Shown: positions 1 to 6,316, counted from the first letter of the stretch. The stretch is 8,552 nt of DNA from an uncultured Ruminococcus sp. (GCA_902783905.1 CACZSP010000277.1:1-8552); one strand, 5' to 3'. Notes: generated by a model from the letters alone, not told the origin. Numbers and translations are program-made.

Positions 1-1
1 C

Positions 2-32
2 CTGTTTTCCTGCGATTTCTCAGCGAAAACAG
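2..32. repeat. Hairpin-forming inverted repeat
   Basis: CTGTTTTC (2-9) is perfectly complementary to GAAAACAG (25-32), and CTG/CAG extend the stem inward around a short loop. No T-run follows on either strand in the right place for a simple terminator. It sits beside the repeat-bearing hairpin at 48-81 and may be part of the same intergenic element, which continues off the left edge of the window. Confidence 0.45.
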
Positions 33-34
33 AC

Positions 35-81
35 AAAAAATCATCTCGGCAATCTGCACACGCGAATTGTGCGGTATTGCC
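35..81 (-). terminator. Putative terminator after folA, built on a repeat copy
   Basis: On the minus strand, about 57 bases after the folA stop, GGCAAT (81-76) pairs with ATTGCC (53-48), and inside it GCACA pairs with TGTGC. The stem is followed after seven bases by a run of six T (40-35). This fits a rho-independent terminator for the tdk-folA operon, although the gap between stem and T-run is longer than ideal. The outer arm lies inside the 23-bp sequence that recurs at 3832-3854, so the hairpin may instead be part of a dispersed repeat that has taken on terminator duty. Confidence 0.45.
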
Positions 82-85
82 TTAA
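63..85 (+). repeat. 23-bp direct repeat, copy 1
   Basis: These 23 bases are identical to 3832-3854 in the same orientation. The core is GTGCGGTATTGCCTTAA. In this copy the ATTGCC arm pairs with GGCAAT at 48-53. Flanking bases on the left also look alike in the two copies (a CAAAAAA run, then TCTCG and GCAA), which suggests diverged copies of a longer element rather than a chance match. Confidence 0.65.
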
Positions 86-138
86 ATTTGTCTTTTACCT
101 TTTGCGCGCCTGACGAAAGGTTGCAGGCTGCCATCGCC

Positions 139-660
139 TTACCTGTCGGTATACTCCGACATTGGTCGGCAGTTGTTTCTGTACACCGCGAAATGAACGG
201 TATATCCTCCCGTTTCGACGGCGCAGCTTTCGCTCTCGAGAGCCCATCCCTCCAGGCGGTGAAAATCCGGGATGAAGGTGTCGGCGTCGGGGTCGAGGGC
301 GTCGATCCAGGTCACGTAAGCGCGTGTGCAGTATTTGTACAGCGCGTTGTAAAGACTTCCGCCGCCGATGAGCATTACTTCGTCGGGCGGGTATTTCGCG
401 ATCCGGGCGAACATCTCGTCGAAGGAATGAACGTTGACGCATCCCTGCGCTTCGAAACTTCTGTCGGCCGAGAGCACGATATTCGTCCTGCCTTTGAGCG
501 GAGCCGGTCCGGGAAGCGACAGGAAAGTGTTCTGTCCCATGACCACCGTTTTTCCCGCCGTCATCCTGCGAAAATACTTCATATCCTCGGGCAGACTGTA
601 AAGCAGCTGCCCTTTTTTGCCGATGGCGCATCCGCGGTCGGCTGCAACTATCATATCCAT
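139..660 (-). CDS. folA: Dihydrofolate reductase
   Basis: DHFR reduces dihydrofolate to tetrahydrofolate with NADPH in the cytoplasm, supplying one-carbon carriers for thymidylate and purine synthesis. The 173-aa protein has normal family length. It begins with the usual strand (MIVAADRGCAIGKKGQL), then LPEDM with D26 at the position of the catalytic acid (E. coli D27), VVMG at 39-42, the LKGRTNIVLS strand, and the cofactor-binding IGGGSLYNAL near residues 97-106. Two positions deviate: Y21 replaces the usual Trp before the catalytic loop, and Q43 replaces the Arg of the MGR motif that normally contacts the NADPH 2'-phosphate. The ATG is preceded by a good AGGAGTGA site that overlaps the stop of the upstream hydrolase gene, with six bases between genes, so it is the last gene of the operon. 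Family assignment is secure; cofactor preference is not. Confidence 0.95.
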   Translation of the reverse strand: MDMIVAADRGCAIGKKGQLLYSLPEDMKYFRRMTAGKTVVMGQNTFLSLPGPAPLKGRTNIVLSADRSFEAQGCVNVHSFDEMFARIAKYPPDEVMLIGGGSLYNALYKYCTRAYVTWIDALDPDADTFIPDFHRLEGWALESESCAVETGGYTVHFAVYRNNCRPMSEYTDR

Positions 661-666
661 AACGGA

Positions 667-1680
667 TCACTCCTTTGATTCCGGCGGGACTTCCGGCGCG
701 GGCGTGACTTTGTCGTACGCCCGGAAAAAGTCCTTTACCGTTTTTTCGTATCTTTCGGGTTCCACGTAATGGCTCATTCCGTGATCGGCGCCCGGGACTA
801 TCAGAAGCCACTTGGGAGCGGCGCAGGCGCGGTAATTCTCGTAGGTCATCGAAACGGGGACGAATTTGTCGTCGGTCCCGTGAGCGAACAGTACGGGAAC
901 GCGGTTGTTCTTCAGCGCCTCGGTCGTGGAGATCCCCTTCGCGCTGACTCCGATCCTTTCGCGGCAGAGGTTTTCGTAAAGTGAATCGTAATAGGGAAGG
1001 TGCAGATTGTCCTGCATGACGTGGCGCCATATGGCGTCGGGCGAGGTGAATCCGCAGTCGGCGATTATGCCGTGTACGTTCGGCGGCAGATCGAGCCCCG
1101 AGGCGAGAAGCACCGTCGTCGCTCCCATCGAAACGCCGACAAGATATACCGGCAGTTCGGAGGAAACGTTTTCGGTCGCCCATTTAATCCAGTCGAGGCA
1201 GTCGAGCCGCTCGAGGACCCCGAAGCTCATATACTCTCCGCCGCTGGCGTTCTGACCGCGCTGTTCGACGAAGAGGGCGGAGCATTTCGCGTCAAGCCAG
1301 GCGTCTGCGACCGTTCCGAAGTCCCGCGACCAGCTCGATCTCCAGCCGTGCATGGCGATGAGCAGCCGTTTTGCCTTCGGGCAGACGCGAAGGTGTCCGG
1401 TCAGCTCGGTCCCGTCGTGACTGCTGTTTATCGTGACCGTTTCGCATCCGCTTTCCTCGAGTTTTTTCGCCGCCTCGTCGAGAAGGGCGATGAATTCCCG
1501 CTTTTCGGATTTTCCGGCTATTTTTTTCTTTGCCGTTTCCGCCGATTTCGGGGCGTTTCTGTCGAAAGCCACGTCCGACAGATATCGCACAAGGCGCACG
1601 TACCCGGCGACCGCGGCAAGAAGTCCGGCTCCCAGTATCGCTCCTCCGGCAAACAGCCGGTTGCGTCCCGGACTAATCAT
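667..1680 (-). CDS. Membrane-anchored alpha/beta hydrolase
   Basis: The 337-aa protein has an N-terminal hydrophobic segment (about residues 8-33) that should anchor it in the membrane, a charged linker, then an alpha/beta-hydrolase domain (about 85-320). Visible signatures are the oxyanion-region HGW (111-113), the nucleophile elbow GVSMG with Ser184, Asp271 in HGTDDKFV, and His300 in GADHGMS, giving an intact Ser-Asp-His triad. Resemblance is to the broad serine aminopeptidase/BAAT-like hydrolases of Firmicutes; the substrate cannot be read from sequence. The start codon overlaps the end of the dNTP hydrolase gene by eight bases (ATGATTAG), implying translational coupling, and folA follows six bases downstream. 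Its place in a nucleotide and folate operon may reflect co-expression rather than a shared pathway. Confidence 0.85.
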   Translation of the reverse strand: MISPGRNRLFAGGAILGAGLLAAVAGYVRLVRYLSDVAFDRNAPKSAETAKKKIAGKSEKREFIALLDEAAKKLEESGCETVTINSSHDGTELTGHLRVCPKAKRLLIAMHGWRSSWSRDFGTVADAWLDAKCSALFVEQRGQNASGGEYMSFGVLERLDCLDWIKWATENVSSELPVYLVGVSMGATTVLLASGLDLPPNVHGIIADCGFTSPDAIWRHVMQDNLHLPYYDSLYENLCRERIGVSAKGISTTEALKNNRVPVLFAHGTDDKFVPVSMTYENYRACAAPKWLLIVPGADHGMSHYVEPERYEKTVKDFFRAYDKVTPAPEVPPESKE

Positions 1681-2953
1681 TCAGCACCTCCTCGTAGGTC
1701 GGATCCGAATCGAAATACCCCACGTATTTTATGTCGATCCGGCTCTTCGGGAAGAGGTAGTTGTAAAGATCGACGAAATAATCGTCGGTCATGCTGGCGA
1801 TATAGTCGACGACGATCTGGTCAGGATCGTTTTCCTCATAGGGGATACGGCGTTTTCTTCTGGTCGGCAGTATGTAGTTGATGTGATGCGTAAATACCGG
1901 CGAGCGTTCTCTTCCGGCGAGCAGGTCCTTTTTCATCTGCTCGTAGATCTCCGCCATCATCGGGCGGATCCGCGGATCGGCGCGGCTGCGGTCGTCGCCG
2001 TAGATCAGCTTGTAGTTTTCCTTCTTTGCCAGCCGGAGCGCCTCGAAATGTTCGCGGTCCATGCTGATATAGGGTTTTCCGTAGCTGTTCTCGATTATGT
2101 TGACGATCAGATTGTTGATTATTTCGGTATTCGAGACTCCGATCGCCCCGCGTTCGAAGGCGTCGCTGATCGCCATCTGCGCCTTCTCGGCGTCCTGCCT
2201 GTCACGCCCGAGGTAGGCGATTATATCCGAGATCCTCACGACGCAGCCCTCGAGAGTGGAGGGAACGAGTTTTGCCGAGGCGCCGGGATCGATATAGCAT
2301 TCCTCGATCATTTTGTCGAATTTCTCAAAGCTGTCCAGAGGTACCGGACGGTATTCCGACAGCTCGGTCTCCCCGTTGTGGGCGGCTATTCCGTCCAGCG
2401 TCTGAAGACTGATATTTATCGGGAATATCTCGTCAAGCACCCTGACCGAATGGATGTTGTGGGCGAAATGACGCCCGGTGTTTTCGCAGTAAAGTTCGTC
2501 GAGAAGCTTTTCGCCGGTGTGCGCGAAGGGGGCGTGACCTATGTCGTGACCGAGCGAGATCGCCTCTATCAGATCGAGGTTCAAATTGAGCGCGACGCCG
2601 ATGGTCCGCGCGATGCGCGAAACCAGCTGCACGTGAAGACTGCGGCGGGATATGTCGTCGTTTTTGTAAAACGAGAAGGCCTGCGTTTTGTCGGCGTAGC
2701 GGTTGTAATAGGGACAGTGAAGGATCTTGTCGATGTCGTGCACGAAGGCGGGCCGCCAGACGGTCGCCTCGTCCTTCGGAACGTCGTGACGCCTGATAAT
2801 GTCTTCATCCCTGAAAGCGACACGGGGGAAGGAAAGAGTCGCTTTCTCCCTTTCCATCCTTGCCGTAAGCTCTGGCGACACCGTTTCGAGTATCCTGCCG
2901 GCGGTAAGAGCGTCGGTTTCCTCTTTGGTTATGAATTCTTTCGTTTTTCTCAC
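1673..2953 (-). CDS. HD-domain dGTP triphosphohydrolase-like protein
   Basis: Members of the dGTPase (Dgt) family split dNTPs into the deoxynucleoside and inorganic tripolyphosphate and help set dNTP pools. The 426-aa protein carries the family's HD metal site: H107 in the RRSLH helix, the H136-D137 pair in LGHDIGHAPFAHTGE, and D243 in ISDIIAYLGRD. DKTQAF (about 88-93), AHNIHSVRVL (164-173) and the AAHNGE stretch also match this family. I chose the GTG at 2951-2953: it overlaps the tdk stop as GTGA and has a GGGGG/AGGAGG purine tract upstream. An in-frame ATG at 3010 would add 19 residues and overlap tdk by 61 bases. Downstream it overlaps the hydrolase gene by eight bases. Exact dNTP specificity is unknown, so I give no symbol, although dgt would be the conventional name. 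Confidence 0.9.
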   Translation of the reverse strand: MRKTKEFITKEETDALTAGRILETVSPELTARMEREKATLSFPRVAFRDEDIIRRHDVPKDEATVWRPAFVHDIDKILHCPYYNRYADKTQAFSFYKNDDISRRSLHVQLVSRIARTIGVALNLNLDLIEAISLGHDIGHAPFAHTGEKLLDELYCENTGRHFAHNIHSVRVLDEIFPINISLQTLDGIAAHNGETELSEYRPVPLDSFEKFDKMIEECYIDPGASAKLVPSTLEGCVVRISDIIAYLGRDRQDAEKAQMAISDAFERGAIGVSNTEIINNLIVNIIENSYGKPYISMDREHFEALRLAKKENYKLIYGDDRSRADPRIRPMMAEIYEQMKKDLLAGRERSPVFTHHINYILPTRRKRRIPYEENDPDQIVVDYIASMTDDYFVDLYNYLFPKSRIDIKYVGYFDSDPTYEEVLND

Positions 2954-3543
2954 GTGCGTATCCCCCTTGCCTCCTGATCCGCCTTGCGTTCGAGCCAGCA
3001 TTTGCGGCACATGGCGGTGTATCTTTCGTTTCCTCCGATACAGACCTGCTCGCCGGTGTAAACGACGTTTCCTTCGTCGTCAAGACGCGCGTTTACCGTC
3101 GCCTTCCTTCCGCACCGGCAGACCGATTTGATCTCGGAGACCGATTCGGCGATCTCGAACAGACGCTTGCTCCCCGGGAAAAGATGGGTCTGAAAATCGG
3201 TGGAAAGCCCGAAGCAGAGCACCGGGACGTCAAGCTCGGTCACGATGGCGCCGAGCTGGTCGACCTGTTCGGGAGTCAGGAACTGACATTCGTCTACTAT
3301 TACCACCTGACAGTCGGAATAGCACTCCCTGTAAAGCCGGTAGACGTCGCAGTCGGGCGCGACGCATATCGCCTCCGCGCGGAGCCCTATGCGCGAACTG
3401 ACGATACCCCTGTCGCGGGTATCGAGGGCGGGTTTGAGCAGCATGACCTTCATGTTGCGCTCTTCGTAATTGAATTTCGTTATCAGCGCCTGAGCCGATT
3501 TCGAGCAGCCCATAGCCCCGAACTTGAAATAAAGCTTTGCCAT
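2950..3543 (-). CDS. tdk: Thymidine kinase (type II, zinc-binding)
   Basis: Phosphorylates thymidine (and deoxyuridine) with ATP in the salvage route to dTTP. From the ATG at 3543 the protein has 197 aa. The P-loop is GAMGCSKS (9-16); the usual GK is SK here, a variant I recall from other Clostridia. The Walker B/catalytic region is IVDECQF with E85 as the likely base. FGLSTDF and FPGSKRL follow, then a zinc ribbon with C142, C144, C179 and C182, and the thymidine-binding lasso around GGNERYTAMC. A TTG at 3561 would add six residues, but neither start has a strong ribosome-binding site and ATG-MAKLYF matches the family's N-terminus. It is the first gene of the operon, with its promoter at 3578-3606, and its stop overlaps the next start. 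Confidence 0.94.
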   Translation of the reverse strand: MAKLYFKFGAMGCSKSAQALITKFNYEERNMKVMLLKPALDTRDRGIVSSRIGLRAEAICVAPDCDVYRLYRECYSDCQVVIVDECQFLTPEQVDQLGAIVTELDVPVLCFGLSTDFQTHLFPGSKRLFEIAESVSEIKSVCRCGRKATVNARLDDEGNVVYTGEQVCIGGNERYTAMCRKCWLERKADQEARGIRT

Positions 3544-3577
3544 TTTAATACCCGCGTTCAAAAAGTGATATTATATT

Positions 3578-3606
3578 ATTATATATTATTTTTCGCGTTT
3601 TTTCAA
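3578..3606 (-). promoter_or_regulatory. SigA-type promoter for the tdk-folA operon
   Basis: On the minus strand, TTGAAA (3606-3601) and TATAAT (3583-3578) are separated by exactly 17 bases. Transcription should start near 3571, giving a short AT-rich leader of about 28 bases before the tdk ATG at 3543. No intrinsic regulatory structure is visible in that leader. Confidence 0.7.
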
Positions 3607-3634
3607 CCGTAAAAACCGCAGCCGCCGCTTTTTC

Positions 3635-3663
3635 TTGACAGTTTCCTCCCGATGCGGTATAAT
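3635..3663 (+). promoter_or_regulatory. Perfect-consensus SigA promoter for the two-gene unit
   Basis: TTGACA (3635-3640) and TATAAT (3658-3663) are separated by exactly 17 bases, the optimal housekeeping promoter layout. The start site should be near 3670, about 209 bases before the ATG at 3879. It is divergent from the tdk promoter, with 28 bases between the two -35 boxes. Such a strong promoter ahead of a gene of unknown function, with hairpins in between, suggests control after initiation. Confidence 0.8.
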
Positions 3664-3675
3664 TATTTGAAAAAA

Positions 3676-3714
3676 GGCTGTTAAAAAACTCGCTTCGCGG
3701 TTTTTTAACGAGCC
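3676..3714 (+). promoter_or_regulatory. Stable hairpin at the start of the leader
   Basis: GGCT plus GTTAAAAAAC (3676-3689) pairs with GTTTTTTAAC plus AGCC (3700-3714, with one bulged G at 3710). CGC and GCG close the top around TTC. The structure begins within about ten bases of the predicted start site. On the minus strand the same stem is followed by TTTTTT (3675-3670) and could terminate leftward transcription. Confidence 0.55.
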
Positions 3715-3728
3715 GTCGAGAAATGTCT

Positions 3729-3751
3729 CGTCGCGAGACCGCGACGTTTTT
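3729..3751 (+). terminator. Terminator-like hairpin inside the leader (possible attenuator)
   Basis: CGTCGC (3729-3734) pairs with GCGACG (3741-3746) around GAGACC, directly followed by TTTTT (3747-3751). The stem competes with another possible hairpin, GTCTCG/CGAGAC (3725-3730 with 3734-3739), and with GAGA/TCTC (3718-3721 with 3726-3729), so two exclusive folds are available. This resembles a transcription attenuator, but no known ligand-binding RNA class is recognised and the stem is short. Confidence 0.4.
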
Positions 3752-3785
3752 GCACGTTTTTTCGCCGGAAATCGAACTGAAATGC

Positions 3786-3850
3786 GGCAAAAAACGAAAT
3801 TCTCGCGCAAATTCGGCGGAATCCCGTCCGCCGAATTGTGCGGTATTGCC
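3786..3850 (+). repeat. Long hairpin containing repeat copy 2
   Basis: AATTCGGCGGA (3810-3820) pairs perfectly with TCCGCCGAATT (3827-3837) around a six-base loop. The stem extends with CGCA (3806-3809) against TGCG (3839-3842, one bulged base), and GGCAA (3786-3790) can close it with TTGCC (3846-3850). It ends 13 bases before the ribosome-binding site of the gene at 3879. On the minus strand the stem is followed by GTTTTTTG, the same layout as in the copy near the left end of the window. Confidence 0.55.
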
Positions 3851-3854
3851 TTAA
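3832..3854 (+). repeat. 23-bp direct repeat, copy 2
   Basis: Identical over 23 bases to 63-85 and in the same orientation, 3.77 kb apart. Here it forms the right arm of the long hairpin at 3786-3850 and lies in the 5' leader of the unknown gene. Copy 1 lies downstream of folA, so the repeat is not tied to one position relative to genes. Confidence 0.65.
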
Positions 3855-3878
3855 CACACTACCGGAGGAGATCCTTCT

Positions 3879-4619
3879 ATGTCAGAGAGCGCAAAAAACA
3901 AGCTCGAAGTTTATTATATCGATTTTTCGGAGTCGGGAGAAAAAACCGAACGAAAAAGGATCGACGGGAAAAAGATCGCGCACGCGGCAAACGTGGCGCT
4001 CAATCCCGTCGCAACGGCCAGATTTATCGGCGGACTGGTTTCAAAGTCGCTCGCCGACGAGATACGCGTCCTGCGCTCGGAGGATGAGCTCCTTCCCTTC
4101 GAAAACGGCCAGGGGAATCAGTGGATCGCGAGGCGCGAACCCGGTGACGCCGTTCAGTATTACGTCAGGCATCCGAAAGCGGCGAAATCCGGCGTGCTGA
4201 TCGAATCGGGAAATTTCAGCAAATACGTTTACGACGAATACTGCGACGAACTGATCAACTTCTGCAGATCACACTGCGACGCGAAGAGGATCGTAATTTC
4301 CAGTATGAAAAACATGGCGGGAGGCCTTGACGGCGGTTTCAAAAAGATAAAAGTCGGGATCGGAGCAAGGTCGGAGGCAAGCGAGGTGCTTAACGTCTGC
4401 TCTCCAAACGGACTGCGGCGGGTGGCGCCCTACGGCAAATATCTGTGGATAGAACCGCAGCTGAGGACGGCGATAGCCGGACTGAAAAAAGGCGGGAAGA
4501 TAACCTACACTCTGACGCAGGATTTCAGTTTCGGCGCGAACGCGTCATTCCTTAAAATGATCGGGGCGAAGACCGATTTCTCCCGATCGTTCATTTTCAA
4601 TATCGTTATCGAGTGCTGA
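3879..4619 (+). CDS. Conserved-looking soluble protein of unknown function
   Basis: I do not recognise this 246-aa protein. It has no signal peptide and no clear membrane helix, so it should be cytoplasmic. The N-terminal part starts with a strand (LEVYYIDF) and a basic KTERKRIDGKK stretch, then a mildly hydrophobic helix (about 34-58). The middle contains VQYYVRHPK (92-100) and a helix with three cysteines (C122, C129, C133) before KRIVIS. The last third reads as alternating beta strands (KITYTLTQDFSFG, SFIFNIVIEC) and ends in Cys. The ATG has an excellent GGAGGAG site eight bases upstream. The stop lies two bases before the next gene's ATG, so both are probably co-translated. Codon use resembles the neighbours, so a real gene is likely. 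Confidence 0.8.
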   Translation: MSESAKNKLEVYYIDFSESGEKTERKRIDGKKIAHAANVALNPVATARFIGGLVSKSLADEIRVLRSEDELLPFENGQGNQWIARREPGDAVQYYVRHPKAAKSGVLIESGNFSKYVYDEYCDELINFCRSHCDAKRIVISSMKNMAGGLDGGFKKIKVGIGARSEASEVLNVCSPNGLRRVAPYGKYLWIEPQLRTAIAGLKKGGKITYTLTQDFSFGANASFLKMIGAKTDFSRSFIFNIVIEC

Positions 4620-4621
4620 TT

Positions 4622-5533
4622 ATGAGAAAACTTACGTTAACCCGGCGCAAGGCGCTGCCCTGGGCTCTTTTCCCGCTGAACGTCTGTGTCCGCGACGAAG
4701 AAGGCGACTGTACGGTCGGAAAAGACAGGGCGCGCGTCGTAGGAGAAATAAAAAACGGAGAAGAGAAGAGCTTCGAGATCCCGGACGCGGAAACCGACGT
4801 GACGGTCGCTCCGGCTTCCGTCCCCCGCTGGTTTATGTGCGAAAAAAGAGCGATCCCCGCGGGGAGCGAAGACGTCAGCCTCGCCGGAAAGGTGAGATAC
4901 TCTCCATTCCTCGGCAATCCCTTCCTTTTCGACGATCCGGATGAAACGACCGCTGCCGAAAGAAAAAAGCGGCTGCGCAGGGCATCGGCGGCTTTATGGA
5001 TCTTCATCGCGTCGGCGGTACTGCTCGTCCTTCTCTGCGGCGCCGCTGTCGCCCGCGGGATCTGGGGGAAATCGGATCCGAAAACCGGTCCCGACGCAAA
5101 ATCTCTCCCGGCGGAATTCGTTCTGAACGGTCTGCGTGTGACTCTCAACAGCGATTTCGGTAAAAAAGAGCAGGAAAACAACGGAAGTGAAGAGACCGTG
5201 CTGTCGGATTACGCCGCCGTAACCGTGATTTTCTTTTCTTCGGACAGTATCGAGAGATTCGAAGACGTGTCGGCGGACGATTATCTGGGATGGACCTTCG
5301 ACTCGTTTGCCGGAGACAAGACTCTGGAAACCTCTCCCGGGGGGATCGGATACGTTCGCAGCGTGTCACACGCCGCGGCGGAAGGTCCGACGGTACATTA
5401 CGTTTTTATCTTCAGGGATCAGGACGGATTCCGGATGCTCGAGCTTTACACTCTTTGCAGATTCGAGGAAAACTGCCGGGAGTTTTTCATTTCGGCGGCC
5501 GAAAACGCGGAACGGGTATATCCCGAAAGATAA
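4622..5533 (+). CDS. Single-pass membrane protein of unknown function
   Basis: 303 aa from the ATG at 4622. A GTG at 4613 inside the previous gene would add three residues, but the ATG gives the natural MRKLTLTRRK start. An N-terminal cytoplasmic domain (1-115) contains the NGEEKSFEIPD strand and IPAGSEDVSLAGKVRYSPFLGNPFLFDD. A basic RKKRLRR (114-120) precedes one transmembrane helix (about 122-146). The rest (about 165-303) should lie outside the cell and has a beta-rich pattern with VLNGLRVTLNSDF, DYAAVTVIF, VHYVFIF and a C-terminal helix. From memory, proteins with this N-domain, helix and outer-domain plan are common unnamed products in gut Firmicutes. A PsbP/Mog1-like outer fold is possible but unproven. 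No ribosome-binding site of its own is clear, consistent with coupling to the gene two bases upstream. Confidence 0.82.
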   Translation: MRKLTLTRRKALPWALFPLNVCVRDEEGDCTVGKDRARVVGEIKNGEEKSFEIPDAETDVTVAPASVPRWFMCEKRAIPAGSEDVSLAGKVRYSPFLGNPFLFDDPDETTAAERKKRLRRASAALWIFIASAVLLVLLCGAAVARGIWGKSDPKTGPDAKSLPAEFVLNGLRVTLNSDFGKKEQENNGSEETVLSDYAAVTVIFFSSDSIERFEDVSADDYLGWTFDSFAGDKTLETSPGGIGYVRSVSHAAAEGPTVHYVFIFRDQDGFRMLELYTLCRFEENCREFFISAAENAERVYPER

Positions 5534-5551
5534 AAGCAGACAGGCAATACA

Positions 5552-5589
5552 GAAACCGCGCCGCTCGCATTCGCGAGCGGCGCGGTTTC
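5552..5589. terminator. Bidirectional terminator-type hairpin between convergent operons
   Basis: A perfect 17-bp stem: 5552-5568 is fully complementary to 5573-5589 around the loop ATTC, with very GC-rich arms. It lies between the ends of the rightward two-gene unit (stop at 5533) and the leftward rplA (stop at 5606). Neither side carries a long T-run, so it may act as a strong barrier or 3'-end stabiliser rather than a textbook intrinsic terminator. The position favours a shared function for both convergent operons. Confidence 0.7.
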
Positions 5590-5605
5590 GTATAAAACAG
5601 TATGA

Positions 5606-6301
5606 TCAGCTGAGTTTTGCCTGGTTGATCTTGATGCCGGGGCCCATCGTGGTTGCGATTACGCAGCTCTTGATGTACTGACCCTTGGCGGATGCCGGCT
5701 TTGCCTTGATGATGGCGCCGACGAGAACGTCGAAGTTCTCCTTGAGCTTGTCTTCGCCGAAGGAAACCTTGCCGATGGGGCAGTGGATGATGTTCGTCTT
5801 GTCGAGACGGTATTCGATCTTACCTGCCTTGGCTTCGGTAACGGCGCGGGCAACGTCGGGAGTGACGGTTCCGTTCTTCGGGGAGGGCATAAGTCCCTTC
5901 GGGCCGAGGATCTTACCGAGACGTCCGATGACGCCCATCATATCGGGAGAAGCGATGACGACGTCGAATTCGAACCATCCTTCTTTCTGGATCTTCTCGA
6001 CGTATTCCATTCCGCCGGCGTAGTCGGATCCGGCGTCGAGGGCTGCCTGGACCTTGTCGTCCTTGGCGAAAACGAGGGTGCGGACCTTTTTACCGGTTCC
6101 GTTGGGAAGGACGACGGCGCCTCTGACCTGCTGGTCGGCGTGGCGGGAGTCGACGCCCAGACGGACGTGCAGCTCGACGGTTTCGTCAAACTTGGCTTTT
6201 CCGGTCTTGCAGACGATGGAAACCGCTTCAGCGGGATCGTACTGGCGGCTCTTCTCGAAGAGCTTTACGCTCTCGGCGTATTTCTTGCCTTTTGTTGCCA
6301 T
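5606..6301 (-). CDS. rplA: 50S ribosomal protein L1
   Basis: L1 binds 23S rRNA at the stalk near the E site and helps release of deacylated tRNA; in many bacteria it also represses its own operon. The 231-aa length is standard. The N-terminal helix (MATKGKKYAESVKLFEKSR) leads into domain I, FDETVELHVRLGVD is typical, and the family signature GKILGPKGLMPSPKNGTV lies at 129-146. The end GPGIKINQAKLS is also normal. The start has a clear GGGAGGT site that overlaps the rplK stop, with 15 bases between genes. It is the last gene of the operon: a convergent unit follows and rplJ/rplL are not present downstream. Confidence 0.98.
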   Translation of the reverse strand: MATKGKKYAESVKLFEKSRQYDPAEAVSIVCKTGKAKFDETVELHVRLGVDSRHADQQVRGAVVLPNGTGKKVRTLVFAKDDKVQAALDAGSDYAGGMEYVEKIQKEGWFEFDVVIASPDMMGVIGRLGKILGPKGLMPSPKNGTVTPDVARAVTEAKAGKIEYRLDKTNIIHCPIGKVSFGEDKLKENFDVLVGAIIKAKPASAKGQYIKSCVIATTMGPGIKINQAKLS

Positions 6302-6316
6302 TGATCTTTACCTCCC

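Noticed and set aside
95..1183. A 362-codon minus-strand frame across folA and the hydrolase gene
   Set aside because: It is an Arg-rich frame-shifted reading of two genes that have intact motifs in their own frames.
1433..2977. A 514-codon plus-strand open frame opposite the dGTPase-like gene
   Set aside because: It is antisense to a gene with clear family motifs. Long antisense frames are expected in GC-rich coding sequence, and the product shows no domain pattern.
2954..3010. The longer dGTPase-like start at the ATG at 3010
   Set aside because: It would overlap tdk by 61 bases and add a Gly-rich, unfamiliar N-terminus. The GTG at 2953 has a purine-rich site and a GTGA overlap typical of coupled genes.
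3664..3860. A CRISPR array, suggested by the short repeats and hairpins
   Set aside because: The repeat occurs once here and once 3.77 kb away, with no regular spacing and no cas genes.
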